Below, in pieces: positions 1 through 8,484 of a DNA stretch of 64,000 nt; the first letter of the stretch is position 1, and each line of letters begins with the position of its first letter. A program made the position numbers and the translations under genes. Source of the DNA: Candidatus Zixiibacteriota bacterium. Lineage in GTDB: Bacteria > Zixibacteria > MSB-5A5 > GN15 > JAAZOE01. The notes under the pieces were generated by a model, which was given only the letters and a program-made list of their open reading frames with translations, was not told the origin of the DNA and did no database searches. The stretch covers positions 1-64,000 of the forward strand of contig JAGLON010000041.1 of the NCBI GenBank assembly GCA_023138975.1. The letters are read 5' to 3'.

Positions 1-74
1 AAAGTATCTTATGATACTATACAGTCCACATCTGCCGGGCACAGCAATTTTTGTGACATAATCTGTTTATCCTT

Positions 75-148
75 TGTAGGGGCCGGGTCTCCCGGCCCGC
101 CGGAAATGATTGCCAATTCTCCACGGGCGAGGCGACCTCGCCCCTACA
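75..148. repeat. MITE-like palindromic element, GTAGGGGC ends
   Basis: The element begins with TGTAGGGGC (75-83) and ends with its exact reverse complement GCCCCTACA (140-148). Between them is a self-complementary GGGTCTCCCGGCCC block and a second GC-rich palindromic arm (GGGCGAGGCGACCTCGCCC). A related copy with the same outer ends occurs at 57148-57223. It has no coding capacity. It resembles small non-autonomous palindromic repeats, but the mobilising enzyme is not in the window. Confidence 0.65.
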
Positions 149-200
149 GTAAATTAACATGATTTATGTTTTTATATGAAGCTCCAACCCATAAACAAAA

Positions 201-231
201 TGGGTTCACCCGCCTACGGCGGGTACCTTGC
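201..231 (+). repeat. Dispersed repeat unit, copy 1
   Basis: The unit reads roughly TGGGTTCACCCGCCTACGGC and continues to GGGTACCTTGCA. The reverse complement of 1378-1408 matches it with a handful of mismatches, so the two copies are inverted relative to each other. Its 3' part (223-249) is also directly repeated at 309-335 with one mismatch. Confidence 0.6.
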
Positions 232-235
232 ACCA

Positions 236-313
236 GTCTGTTTAGAAAACCTTATGAGCGTAAGCGAGTTAGATTATCTTAATCCCGCGTTTTAATGCGG
301 GAGGACGAGTACC
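236..313 (+). repeat. 78-bp inverted repeat, left arm
   Basis: This 78-bp block matches the reverse complement of 1521-1598 along its whole length, with four mismatches and no gaps by eye. The two arms flank the gene at 384-1118. The arm contains a small hairpin (CCCGC-N-GCGGG) and starts with GTCTGTTTAGAAAA, which is itself directly repeated at 322-335. Confidence 0.8.
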
Positions 314-383
314 TTGCACCTGTCTGTTTAGAAAATAATACAAACGAGTTTTATGGGTGACTATATTCTCGGCGTAACCGCTT

Positions 384-1118
384 CTACTTATGATTGATGT
401 TTCTTAGGATATCTAAGTACTCTTCAGAAGTAGCCTCTGTTGGTTGGGGAGAAGACAATTTATATGCTAACTTCCCTTCATTAAATGCTCTGTGAGTAGA
501 ATAAGTTGTTTCGGTACCATAGATTAATAATTGGTTTAATGATCTATTCCGAAACTCCTTTACTAAGTAATCGTTCTCGACTGTTAAGGAATAAAGAGTT
601 GTATAATCTTCCACCCAGCCTTGTTGTTCTCCCGATTGAATTATTTCTTTCTGTATTCGGGTCAGCTTTCTACTGTAAACAATATTGGTATTATAAAGAT
701 CATCAGTAATGGATATTTTATTACCGTAGATTAAATGCAGTTTTTGTTTGTCACCAGAAATCCAATGATGACTTATGGATATATCAATATTCAGAAGCAG
801 AGAGCACCAGAGATGTATCGTATCACTTTTCTGTACTCCTTTTATAGGCTCAATAACTTCATATTGATATTCCAAAAAATACAGATCCACCGGATGTAGT
901 TTATAGTCAATTTTACCTAAAACCTGTAATGTGTCAACATTTGTTAAATATCCAATAAATACATATTCGTTATTGTTCAATAGATCTTCTGGTGATGACG
1001 AATACATCGGATAATTGTCATTATTAAAATAAGAATTCACAATAAGGCCATATAAAAGATAGCCTACACAAAAGGCAGTTATAAAAACTACTGTAGCAAC
1101 CAAATATTTCTTTTTCAT
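384..1118 (-). CDS. Orphan membrane-anchored hypothetical protein
   Basis: A 244-residue protein that I do not recognise. The N-terminus has lysines followed by one hydrophobic segment (about residues 5-27), so it is probably exported and anchored in the inner membrane, with the rest in the periplasm. The remainder is mixed alpha/beta-like, rich in Tyr and Ile, with no cysteine pairs or catalytic motif that I can name. It stands alone, bracketed by the two arms of a 78-bp inverted repeat and other repeats, which suggests an accessory gene. A gene of this length with a sensible signal anchor is likely real, but function is unknown. Confidence 0.6.
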   Translation of the reverse strand: MKKKYLVATVVFITAFCVGYLLYGLIVNSYFNNDNYPMYSSSPEDLLNNNEYVFIGYLTNVDTLQVLGKIDYKLHPVDLYFLEYQYEVIEPIKGVQKSDTIHLWCSLLLNIDISISHHWISGDKQKLHLIYGNKISITDDLYNTNIVYSRKLTRIQKEIIQSGEQQGWVEDYTTLYSLTVENDYLVKEFRNRSLNQLLIYGTETTYSTHRAFNEGKLAYKLSSPQPTEATSEEYLDILRNINHK

Positions 1119-1160
1119 TTGTATGCACCAAAAAAAACTTCTTAAGAGCGACTGACACTC

Positions 1161-1210
1161 CGTGCCCGGCAGGCTATAGTCCTGCTTTGCGGGATGTCCA
1201 CATCTGCTTC
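1161..1210. repeat. TGCCCGGCAG palindromic repeat
   Basis: The block runs from GTGCCCGGCAGGCTATAG to GGGATGTCCACATCTGC. The piece GTCCACATCTGC is followed at the window start (24-42) by CGGGCAC, so the two places hold overlapping fragments of one palindromic repeat. No coding potential is seen. Confidence 0.5.
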
Positions 1211-1377
1211 GACTACACTTTCACTACCAATGTACTACTAATCCCGGAAACAACAATATAATAAACAGCATCATAGAAAGGTACAATGATGAAAACAGCG
1301 AGTTCAAATGGACAATGCTTATTTCACGAGTCTATAAAGAGTAACAAGAAAAATAAAAACCCTAAAATTGAGCATCC

Positions 1378-1408
1378 ACAAGGTGCTCGTCGCAGACGGG
1401 TGAAGCCA
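1378..1408 (-). repeat. Dispersed repeat unit, inverted copy of 201-231
   Basis: The reverse complement (TGGCTTCACCCGTCTGCGAC and onward) aligns with 201-231. The same GTGAAGCCA edge recurs at 1600-1608, next to the 78-bp right arm, so this unit and the 78-bp unit seem to be modular pieces of one repeat family. Confidence 0.55.
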
Positions 1409-1520
1409 ATTTGCTGTAACGGTATGTATTATATGAAGTTGTTCCATGTTCTTGCAGAATAGGCTATAAAAATATACGTTAATATGAAAAACAAAGCCAT
1501 TTTAGGGTGAAAAACGCCAT

Positions 1521-1598
1521 GGTACTCGTCGTCCCACATTAAAATGCGGGATTAAGATAATCTAACTCGCTTACGCTCATAAGATTTTCTAAACAGAC
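1521..1598 (-). repeat. 78-bp inverted repeat, right arm
   Basis: Reverse complement of this block equals 236-313 with four mismatches and no gaps. Together the arms enclose about 1.2 kb holding the orphan gene at 384-1118. No transposase gene lies between them. Confidence 0.8.
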
Positions 1599-1640
1599 AA
1601 GTGAAGCCATTTACTAAGAAGGCGTAAATACACACTGATC

Positions 1641-1744
1641 GTCATCGCGAGGAGCAGAGCGACGTGGCGATCTGTAAAACCCCAACAGACTGCCACGAAA
1701 CCCCCTCAGGGAGGGACTATAGCCTTCAGGTTTCTCGCAGTGAC
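1641..1744. repeat. GTCATTGCGAGG-type palindromic repeat
   Basis: The element starts with GTCATCGCGAGGAGCAGAGCG and ends with CTCGCAGTGAC, which is close to its reverse complement. This belongs to the widespread class of repeats that read GTCATTGCGAGGAGCGAAGC in many bacterial genomes. A fuller copy lies at 57260-57385 and a fragment at 60173-60212. Confidence 0.7.
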
Positions 1745-1791
1745 GGTTATTTTTCTGTGTCGGTTGCTTACTATGACCTACGAATAATTTT

Positions 1792-1877
1792 GTCATTCCC
1801 GAGAGCGAAGCGAGTCGGGAATCCAGAGCGGAGATTGGTCATACTCACCACTGGATGCCCGTTTTCACGGGCATGAC
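1792..1877. repeat. GTCATTCCCG / GGGCATGAC palindromic repeat
   Basis: The unit begins GTCATTCCCGAGAGCGAAGC and ends CCGTTTTCACGGGCATGAC, with the phrase CTGGATGCCCG in between. It is a second, different class of common intergenic palindrome and lies directly after the GTCATTGCGAGG-type element. Confidence 0.65.
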
Positions 1878-2013
1878 AAATTCTGTTCTCTGAAAAAATA
1901 AAAAATAAACAGGACAGAAGAATGGGTGTTATGGTATGTGTAACAGGACGATACGAGGGTATGTTAATGTATTACTTGGTGTATATATTGCAGTCTTTGA
2001 CTATCTTGCGAGC

Positions 2014-2613
2014 TTATTTATTAATTAAAAGGCCGTCTAAGAAGTCGGTTAATTCGTATTCGTATTCTTCAAACAAATCTGGTGATATGATGGTAATCAA
2101 CTGTATCGTTCCGATAAATCCGGTATAATAATAGCCGTAATATGAAAACGGAACATAATCTATCGTTCCGTCTATACGCATACAGAGAATCTCGTGACCA
2201 TTTACTAATCGAGTTTCATTGAAGACAACTTTGGAGTCTCGTGAGACTTTTTTGGCATTTAAAAGGATTGTCTCATAGAATTCCTCGGGAGAAACCTTAT
2301 GATCTTTATATAACAGAAGCGCTTGAACTTCGCCTCCAATATGCTCAAACTCGATCTTAGATTCTCTATTAAGGCCCAGTTCCGCCTTAATCCAAAGATT
2401 ATTATTTATCCATATTCCGAACTTATTTTTCTTTATCTCATAATACTGGGTCGCAGAGACCGGCTTGGTATGAAGCGGAATCAACTCGTATTCTGGTTGG
2501 GTTTTCGTACTGTCAACCGCCTTGGTACTGTCCGGCTGAGAATTATCGGCCAATAAATATTGAGGGAAGAGCAGGCCAAGAATTATTATCAGAGAAAGAG
2601 TAAACTTACGCAT
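2014..2613 (-). CDS. Exported hypothetical protein
   Basis: About 199 residues. The chosen start (ATG at 2613) gives a clean signal peptide: MRKF, a hydrophobic run IIILGLLFPQYLL and an ADN cleavage site, with a GGATG ribosome-site-like stretch just upstream. An ATG at 2625 would nearly abut the stop of the upstream gene and is possible. The mature protein starts with a Ser/Thr/Lys/Pro-rich linker, then a globular domain of about 150 residues of alternating beta-like segments ending in LTDFLDGL. The pattern is reminiscent of DcrB/Mog1-PsbP-like folds, but this is a guess. It is the last gene of a co-directional group with the DUF2339 gene. Confidence 0.6.
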   Translation of the reverse strand: MRKFTLSLIIILGLLFPQYLLADNSQPDSTKAVDSTKTQPEYELIPLHTKPVSATQYYEIKKNKFGIWINNNLWIKAELGLNRESKIEFEHIGGEVQALLLYKDHKVSPEEFYETILLNAKKVSRDSKVVFNETRLVNGHEILCMRIDGTIDYVPFSYYGYYYTGFIGTIQLITIISPDLFEEYEYELTDFLDGLLINK

Positions 2614-2626
2614 TGTATCATCCATT

Positions 2627-5230
2627 TTAGTTAGCTTCAGATTCTGATTTGTTTTCATCGGTTTCGTCGTCGTTTCTCCAAAGCGCCTTGAAGTAATAAC
2701 TGAGGAGCATTAAAACACCGCCAATACCGAGGAATATAAGGACTCGATAGATGGCTTCAATACGGCTTAAATCCACTAAAAAAAGCTTTGCTATAACAAT
2801 CAGCAAAGTCAATAAGGCCGCGATTCGGATCTTATGCTGATTATATCTTAAACCAATTATTAAAAGAGTCACGGCATAAACGCACCAGGCGACAGATACA
2901 AATCCCTGTCCGTTGGCCAAAGATGAAAACTCTCTCAGCATCCACAGCAAGACAGCAACGTGCGAAACTGCGAGGTAGAAGATCTGTTCGGTTTTCAAGT
3001 TCTTGTAAACGTATTTTGCGATACCGACCCCTGATACTATGAGAAATAAATCGGTCATTGCCTGCCAATTGAAGACCGCTAAGCTTTCAGAGGTTGTGAT
3101 CGAACTAAACCTGATGAGACCGCTGGTATCATAGATGCCTATCCTATATAATAGCCAGGCACCCAGTATTCCGAAATAGACGTTTCCTATTTGCAGTACT
3201 TTGGAATACTTGAGACGATAGGCCAGATACTGAAAAACTACAGCGTTGAGTGAAATGGCGAAAAAGCGAACATTACCGTCAAACTCCCGATTGAGCAGGA
3301 AGGCTATTAATATAAAGCCGGCGACCATATAGGCTTGTTTTTCCCATGATTTCTTGAGGAAAAACGGCAGGATCAGCACGAAAGCGATTAGTATTAAATC
3401 AGTACCCGCTTGCATATTGAAGATTGGCATTCCGGATATGTCAAACTGAATCATTCGGGCAAGAGCCCATAACGCAATCAGGGCGGTATATCCGTGAGAT
3501 ACGGCTGTCAAAACGGTATCGCGCTTAAAGCGCACAAACAAGTGTATGAGAATAGCTTCTGTTGTCAATGCGATGACGTGAGCGTTTCCATCGAACTCAC
3601 GACACAGCAATCCGGTTAATAGCGCTACCGCACCGATGAAGTAAACTCTGGTAACAGCAATCTTTCTTGTCAATATTGAAACGGCTAGTACGCCTCCGAC
3701 AAACCATAGATCAGATAAGGCCCGTGCGTTTAGCAGAGGTATATCTCCTGCTGAGAAATATGTAATTCGCCCTAAAACTGAGAACGCTACTATTGAGAAT
3801 AAAATATGCGACGTGATTTCGATGACTCTGTTTTCCTGCTTTCGGGCAATTAAGAAAAGTACTAACGCTTCGGTTCCCAATGCAACAAGCAGAGTACTGC
3901 CTTCAAGGAATAATGAGATTGAGATTGTGAAAAACAAAAGGCCGATGAGACCGTTGGTGTATGACAGGCTGCTTCTAATTTTCAGTCTTACTAAATTCCA
4001 GGTAACAACTCCATATATAACAGCCATCGCCATTGTGACCCAGCCCCAGGTCGTATTGGAAAAAGTCCATAAATCCTTGGATAATCCTAAGGCAATTAGC
4101 GGAGTCGAAACTGTTAGTAAATGCACATAGTGGTGAACCGCTTTTCCTAAATCAGGGCTTATTGGTTTGCCGCCCATGAGTAACGGCGGATAAGCCCATT
4201 TGTCAGGTTTTAATTGAGCCAGCGATTCGCGAAGCAAAGGTATAAACCAATATGCCAGCCAGACAAATATCAGACCATACTGAATTGCCCACCGATCCGG
4301 GGAAGCTTCAGAATGAGCATAAGGCAGTCCTTTTAACTGTGCGATGAGAAATACTACCCAGCCGCCTATGACGGTCAGAGCCAGTACAGAACGCCAGCCT
4401 TTGAAGAAGTATATGGCGCATGAGCCTGCAATTAATAAACAGGTGTAGAGCATCAGGCCGGGGATATTACCCTGTGCAGTATATAGCATAAATGGTGTCC
4501 CGAGACCGCCAGCGGTACCGATAATCGATAAAATCGATTCGTTTTGCCTGAGTGAGATAGAATAGGCAAAAAGTGTGACTACCCCCATGAAGCCAAAAGC
4601 AACCGGGTGCGATACAAGGTTGAATATTTGAAACGCCGCAAACCCGCATATATAAAATGTCGCGATACCTCCACCAAGGAGAACTAAGCTGAAATGACGT
4701 CTTTTTTTATAAATATTATGAGAAAAACCGCTTTGTACTAATCCCAAGAACAGACCGAAGCCTATCCTCACCGCAGGGGTGAGCCAGCCTTGATCAATTG
4801 AGTATTTAAATGCGAATATAACCGCGAAAATAATCATGCCAATTCCGACTTTGTTAAGCCAGAATTCGCTCTTTTTCATATAATCAGGAAATTCAAAAGA
4901 CTTCGAGGTTTTAGTACTTGAAACCGGTTGGCTAACTATTGATGTTTTCGGAGGCTCTTGTGGTAAATCGGATGGCTGTTCGTTCTCAATTGCGATCCAT
5001 CGCTCTTTTTTCTGAGTCGGTATATCTGTGCGAGGTTCGGCTAAGGTAATCGGGCGAAGAGTTGATTTTTCAGACGCAGGCTCCGATGGTTTGTTTTTTT
5101 CAGGAGATGCCTTAGCCTGATTTTGAAGATAAACTGTTACATCATATAGAGTCTTTTCAAGGCTCTTGAGTCTGGTTTCAAGCCAGCTAAATTGTTGACG
5201 AAGGTCGGCATCGTCTTCAGAATGAGTCAT
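2627..5230 (-). CDS. DUF2339 family multi-pass membrane protein
   Basis: An 867-residue protein matching the DUF2339 family (large predicted membrane proteins of unknown role). Residues 1-40 look like a short coiled coil (QQFSWLETRLKSLEKTLYDV). A Pro/Glu/Ser/Thr-rich linker follows to about 115. From there on it is a long series of about two dozen hydrophobic helices, with recurrent motifs such as NREFDGN and CREFDGN that suggest internal duplication. The start at 5230 has a GAGGAGCG ribosome site. It lies 23 bp after the Mop gene and is followed immediately by the exported protein gene at 2014-2613, so these are probably one operon. Family membership is fairly sure; function is not known. 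Confidence 0.85.
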   Translation of the reverse strand: MTHSEDDADLRQQFSWLETRLKSLEKTLYDVTVYLQNQAKASPEKNKPSEPASEKSTLRPITLAEPRTDIPTQKKERWIAIENEQPSDLPQEPPKTSIVSQPVSSTKTSKSFEFPDYMKKSEFWLNKVGIGMIIFAVIFAFKYSIDQGWLTPAVRIGFGLFLGLVQSGFSHNIYKKRRHFSLVLLGGGIATFYICGFAAFQIFNLVSHPVAFGFMGVVTLFAYSISLRQNESILSIIGTAGGLGTPFMLYTAQGNIPGLMLYTCLLIAGSCAIYFFKGWRSVLALTVIGGWVVFLIAQLKGLPYAHSEASPDRWAIQYGLIFVWLAYWFIPLLRESLAQLKPDKWAYPPLLMGGKPISPDLGKAVHHYVHLLTVSTPLIALGLSKDLWTFSNTTWGWVTMAMAVIYGVVTWNLVRLKIRSSLSYTNGLIGLLFFTISISLFLEGSTLLVALGTEALVLFLIARKQENRVIEITSHILFSIVAFSVLGRITYFSAGDIPLLNARALSDLWFVGGVLAVSILTRKIAVTRVYFIGAVALLTGLLCREFDGNAHVIALTTEAILIHLFVRFKRDTVLTAVSHGYTALIALWALARMIQFDISGMPIFNMQAGTDLILIAFVLILPFFLKKSWEKQAYMVAGFILIAFLLNREFDGNVRFFAISLNAVVFQYLAYRLKYSKVLQIGNVYFGILGAWLLYRIGIYDTSGLIRFSSITTSESLAVFNWQAMTDLFLIVSGVGIAKYVYKNLKTEQIFYLAVSHVAVLLWMLREFSSLANGQGFVSVAWCVYAVTLLIIGLRYNQHKIRIAALLTLLIVIAKLFLVDLSRIEAIYRVLIFLGIGGVLMLLSYYFKALWRNDDETDENKSESEAN

Positions 5231-5253
5231 AAACCGCTCCTCATAAAAAAGAG

Positions 5254-5463
5254 TTACTCGCGCACTAAAAGAACATTAATAGCTTTTACTACAACTTTGA
5301 CAGAATCACCCTCTTTTATTCCCAAATCATCCAGAGATTCAACGGTCATGACAGAGTTCATTACCGATGCGGCAGGGATATCGAGTTTTATCTGGCACAT
5401 TATGTCACCTTTTTTTACCGAGGTAACTTTTCCTATAAGCTGATTGCGAGCTCCGTATTTCAT
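5254..5463 (-). CDS. Mop/TOBE-domain molybdate-binding protein
   Basis: A 69-residue single-domain molbindin. The sequence ARNQLIGKVTSVKKGDIMCQ, the central SVMTVESLDDLGIKEGDSV and the terminal VKAINVLLV are the typical Mop/TOBE pattern. Family members bind molybdate or tungstate as oligomers in the cytoplasm and act in storage or homeostasis. The start at 5463 has an AAGGAA ribosome site. No ModABC transporter or molybdenum cofactor gene is in the window, so its partner is elsewhere. It sits between a small conserved gene (5564-5953) and the DUF2339 gene on the same strand. Confidence 0.85.
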   Translation of the reverse strand: MKYGARNQLIGKVTSVKKGDIMCQIKLDIPAASVMNSVMTVESLDDLGIKEGDSVKVVVKAINVLLVRE

Positions 5464-5563
5464 ATCAAATTCCTTTACATGAGACCATGTCTTTTATATA
5501 GATAAGCTACTAGGCTAAACCGTTTGTGAGCAACAACTATTTTGAACGAATTTGAAAAGCTAT

Positions 5564-5953
5564 CTATGCGCTGATTTCTTCGATAACCGATTTTCCGGTG
5601 ATTCCGTCCGGGCCGTGCACGTTCCATTCTTCATGTAATCGGTAGCGTCCGTCAGGGAGAATTTCCGGTTTTGAAAAACAGGTCCCCGAAACAAATTCAT
5701 TGTTGCTGCTCAAATATTGCCATGTCATCACCAGCGAACCATTGTCCTCGACAGCCGCAATAAGAGTCCCGATGCGAATACCGTTGCCTTTTATCAGCCC
5801 CCACACGGTGGTGCCGGTTTGATGATAATAGAAACGGGTATCGGCGACTAAATCACCATCATCATAGTTTTCGATTCCTTTGAATATACGACCGTCATAG
5901 TTAAAATTCCGTGACTCACATTGATCCGATTCTCCTGTTCCTATTCCACGCAT
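5564..5953 (-). CDS. Small conserved protein, 'N-acetylglutamate synthase'-labelled family
   Basis: A 129-residue protein. The pattern NYDGRIFKGIENYDDGD, then FYYHQTGTTVWGLIKGNGI, then GTCFSKPEILPDGRYRLHEEW and a terminal SVIEE matches a small family often labelled n-acetylglutamate synthase in databases. I know of no biochemical basis for that label, and there is no GNAT motif here, so I treat function as unknown. It looks like a compact beta-rich cytoplasmic domain. Start at 5953 has a GAAAGGACA ribosome site. The gene heads a minus-strand group that includes mop and the DUF2339 gene, about 100 bp upstream of mop. Confidence 0.7.
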   Translation of the reverse strand: MRGIGTGESDQCESRNFNYDGRIFKGIENYDDGDLVADTRFYYHQTGTTVWGLIKGNGIRIGTLIAAVEDNGSLVMTWQYLSSNNEFVSGTCFSKPEILPDGRYRLHEEWNVHGPDGITGKSVIEEISA

Positions 5954-6144
5954 TAATATTGTCCTTTCAGCTTCTCATTTATCTGATTTACCTAACTGAA
6001 GTTTAAAGAATTCTATTCGATTTGGGTATCATAAATGATCAGCATTACAGATTAAAAATATATTACGATGTACTTGTAAACATCACTCGGGTTTTTTACA
6101 TTGTGTGCTTGGATTTAACTGCCATTAAGGTACAGAGGAAATAG

Positions 6145-7569
6145 ATGTTTATAAAAATCGCGGTGATCGCCGCTTATGCGATAATGATTATTGTCGTTGG
6201 TATTCTGGGACTGAGGAAAACGAAATCATTTTCAGATTTCTTCCTTGGCGGAGGCAATATAGGTCCCTGGATGACTGCCTTTACCTACGGCACGGCGTAT
6301 TTCTCGGCGGTGCTCTTTATTGGTTTCGCAGGCAAAATCGGATGGGGATTCGGATATTCTGGACTCTGGATTGCCCTCGGTAACGCTCTTGTAGGGGTAT
6401 TAGGTGTCTGGTGGATACTCGGTTGGCGTATAAAACAGATGTCGCTTGAATATAATGTCCATACAATGGCTGAGTATTTTGAAAAGCGCTATGACAGCCG
6501 CTTTTTGAAACTGTTTTCCTCATCGGCGATATTCATCTTCTTCATTCCTTATACTGCCGCTGTTTTTATGGGCTTGTCTTATCTCTTTCGCTCCACCTTT
6601 GGCATTGACTATACTGTTGCGTTAATTGCCATGGGTCTCTTCACTGCTCTGTATCTTGTACTCGGTGGCTATAAATCGATGACGATGATAGATGTCGTTT
6701 TCGGAGTAATAATGATATTCGGTGTGCTGATACTATTAGTAACTACTATTTCAAAGGCTGGTGGACTGGCCAACATCACGGCCGGTCTTGAGGCGATAAA
6801 TCCAAAGCTTACCGAAGCGCTTGGGCCTCCGGGGCTATGGCCGTTATTCAGTCTTGTGTTTTTAACCAGTGTCGCTCCTTTTGCAATGCCTCAATTAGTG
6901 CAAAAGTTCTATGCCATAAAGGACAAACGGTCAATTCGGGTAGGAATGATTGCCTCTACTTTGTTTGCCTTGTTAATTGGTGGAATAGGTTATTTTACTG
7001 GCGCAACGACCCGGTTTTTCCTCAATCCGGAAAATTCTCCCGGCGCATTTGCCAACGGGAAACCAGTTTTTGATGCTCTCATGCCGGAGCTTTTTGCCAA
7101 TATCATTCCGGAATCATTATCCATTGTCATGCTGTTACTGATTTTGTCCGCCTCTATGTCAACCTTAGCGGCGTTGGTTCTCATTTCCAGTTCATCATTT
7201 GCCAAAGATATTTATGCGGGATTTATAAATAAAAATGTGTCTGACCGGAAGTTGACCATGCTGATGCGAATCAGCAGTGTCTTTTTCGTTCTGTTGTCGG
7301 TAATCCTGGCTTATCTGAAGCCTTCGACAATTGTCAGTATTCTGGGGCTGTCGTGGGGAGCAATTGGCTCGGTTTTTCTGGGACCGTTCCTGTGGGGATT
7401 GTTTACAAAATGGGCGAACAAGGTTGGCGCGATAGCATCGGCTATCATCGGTCTTGCAACTTGTGTAACACTGTATAATATCGGCTGGTCATCGCCTGAA
7501 GCGGGAACTATTGGCATGATCGTATCATTAGCGGCTTGTCCGGTTTTTAGTTTATTGGGCAAGAAATAA
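6145..7569 (+). CDS. Sodium:solute symporter (SSS family)
   Basis: A 474-residue integral membrane protein of the SSS family (PutP/PanF/SGLT-like fold). It has about 13 hydrophobic helices. Family features include the N-terminal FSDFFLGGGNIGPWMTAFTYG with YFSAVLFIGFAGKIGWGFGY, the early helix-3 region HTMAEYFEKRYDSR, and the later SASMSTLAALVLISSSSFAKDIY, which contains the small-residue sodium-site helix (TM8 in SSS proteins). It imports a small solute with Na+; the substrate cannot be read from sequence (sugar, amino acid or carboxylate are all possible). Start at 6145 has an AGAGGAAA ribosome site. It converges with the TauE-like gene, only 17 bp apart. Confidence 0.9.
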   Translation: MFIKIAVIAAYAIMIIVVGILGLRKTKSFSDFFLGGGNIGPWMTAFTYGTAYFSAVLFIGFAGKIGWGFGYSGLWIALGNALVGVLGVWWILGWRIKQMSLEYNVHTMAEYFEKRYDSRFLKLFSSSAIFIFFIPYTAAVFMGLSYLFRSTFGIDYTVALIAMGLFTALYLVLGGYKSMTMIDVVFGVIMIFGVLILLVTTISKAGGLANITAGLEAINPKLTEALGPPGLWPLFSLVFLTSVAPFAMPQLVQKFYAIKDKRSIRVGMIASTLFALLIGGIGYFTGATTRFFLNPENSPGAFANGKPVFDALMPELFANIIPESLSIVMLLLILSASMSTLAALVLISSSSFAKDIYAGFINKNVSDRKLTMLMRISSVFFVLLSVILAYLKPSTIVSILGLSWGAIGSVFLGPFLWGLFTKWANKVGAIASAIIGLATCVTLYNIGWSSPEAGTIGMIVSLAACPVFSLLGKK

Positions 7570-7586
7570 TAAATGAGCCGTTAGAG

Positions 7587-8363
7587 CTAATTGAATAAAT
7601 TTATAATATAGGTGTGTATTCCCAATAGCTTAACAGCTGAGAATGACACTACGATTATCAGGATCCAGCGAATAAACGGATTACCTTTTTTAATCGAAAG
7701 TTTGACGGCGGTATATGCACCGAGCATATTTCCAATACCAAGAATCAGACCCACTGTCCAGATGACCTGATCGTATAAAATAAAAATTAGCAATGCCGGA
7801 ACTGTATAGCAAAGGACTATCAGCAGCTTTACCGGGTTGGCGTGAAGCTCATCATAGCCGACCGAAAGCAACAACCCCATTAGAAGAAAGATTCCGACTC
7901 CGGCCTGAATGAATCCGCCATAAATCCCTATTACGAAGAAAACGACAACCTGCATCAAGGTCAGTTTACTTGAGTCCATTTCCATTCGGGATTTTATCCA
8001 GCGTTTCGGACGCAATACTATCACAACCAGCATGACAGCCATCAAGCCGCCTATGACGCGGTGCATAGTCTCTTCACTGAGGTCTACCGCTATTTGCGCG
8101 CCGATAATGCCACCAAGAATAGCCGGAACAGCAAGGTATAAACCATGTTTAACATTGAGTAATTTGTTTTTATGAAAAGTTGAAACGCTGACAATATTCT
8201 GCATCAAAATAGCAACTCTATTAGTACCATTGGCGACATTGGCAGGAAGGCCCAAGAATATCAGCAGAGGAAGGGTTACCAAAGAGCCGCTGCCGGCTAT
8301 AACATTGATAAATCCACAGGCAAAACCGGCGGCAATGATAATTAGATACATGTACCATTCCAT
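7587..8363 (-). CDS. TauE/SafE-family sulfite/anion exporter
   Basis: A 258-residue membrane protein of the TauE/SafE (formerly DUF81) family. The N-terminal half contains GFINVIAGSGSLVTLPLLIFLGLP followed by ANVANGTNRVA, and the second half repeats the pattern as GGFIQAGVGIFLLMGLLL with ANPVKLLIV. This is the usual internal duplication with about eight helices. Characterised members export sulfite, sulfoacetate or related organosulfur anions. A DsrE/YedF-like sulfur or selenium gene is divergent from it across 121 bp, which fits a sulfur context but does not prove it. The ribosome site is weak. Confidence 0.88.
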   Translation of the reverse strand: MEWYMYLIIIAAGFACGFINVIAGSGSLVTLPLLIFLGLPANVANGTNRVAILMQNIVSVSTFHKNKLLNVKHGLYLAVPAILGGIIGAQIAVDLSEETMHRVIGGLMAVMLVVIVLRPKRWIKSRMEMDSSKLTLMQVVVFFVIGIYGGFIQAGVGIFLLMGLLLSVGYDELHANPVKLLIVLCYTVPALLIFILYDQVIWTVGLILGIGNMLGAYTAVKLSIKKGNPFIRWILIIVVSFSAVKLLGIHTYIINLFN

Positions 8364-8484
8364 AGACGGCGAATCTATCTCTTTTCAATACCAATGTCAA
8401 CCTTGTAAACAGTTCTTGCCTTCGCCAGTATTTCTTCGTTAAATAAAAGCCGCTACACTAAACAAATCTATTGGAGAAGAAACT

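Larger units (their letters stand above)
1..383. other. Gene-free repeat-rich stretch at window start
   Basis: No gene is visible here. Positions 22-44 hold a short TGCCGGGCAC block that reappears inverted near 1162-1171. Positions 75-148 are a palindromic element, and 201-336 hold further repeat units related to copies at 1378-1598. A GC-rich hairpin (CCCGCgttttaatGCGGG) lies near 284-301. The region reads as an accumulation of small dispersed repeats downstream of the gene at 384-1118. Confidence 0.7.
1119..2013. other. Gene-free interval filled with dispersed repeats
   Basis: About 0.9 kb with no convincing gene. It contains at least five repeat units: 1161-1210, 1378-1408, 1521-1598, 1641-1744 and 1792-1877. 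Short open frames in this stretch run straight through the repeats and have repeat-derived composition (Arg-rich runs), so I do not call them genes. Confidence 0.7.

Noticed and set aside
1286-1462. Short open frame of about 58 codons starting ATGATGAAAACAGC
   Set aside because: It runs through the dispersed repeat at 1378-1408, has an Arg-run from that repeat, no ribosome site and no recognisable domain.
1614-1876. Open frames on both strands across the two palindromic elements
   Set aside because: They are translations of repeats 1641-1744 and 1792-1877; both strands stay open because the elements are palindromic.
5564-5953. N-acetylglutamate synthase of arginine biosynthesis
   Set aside because: The database label for this small family is not backed by a GNAT motif or an arginine gene neighbour.
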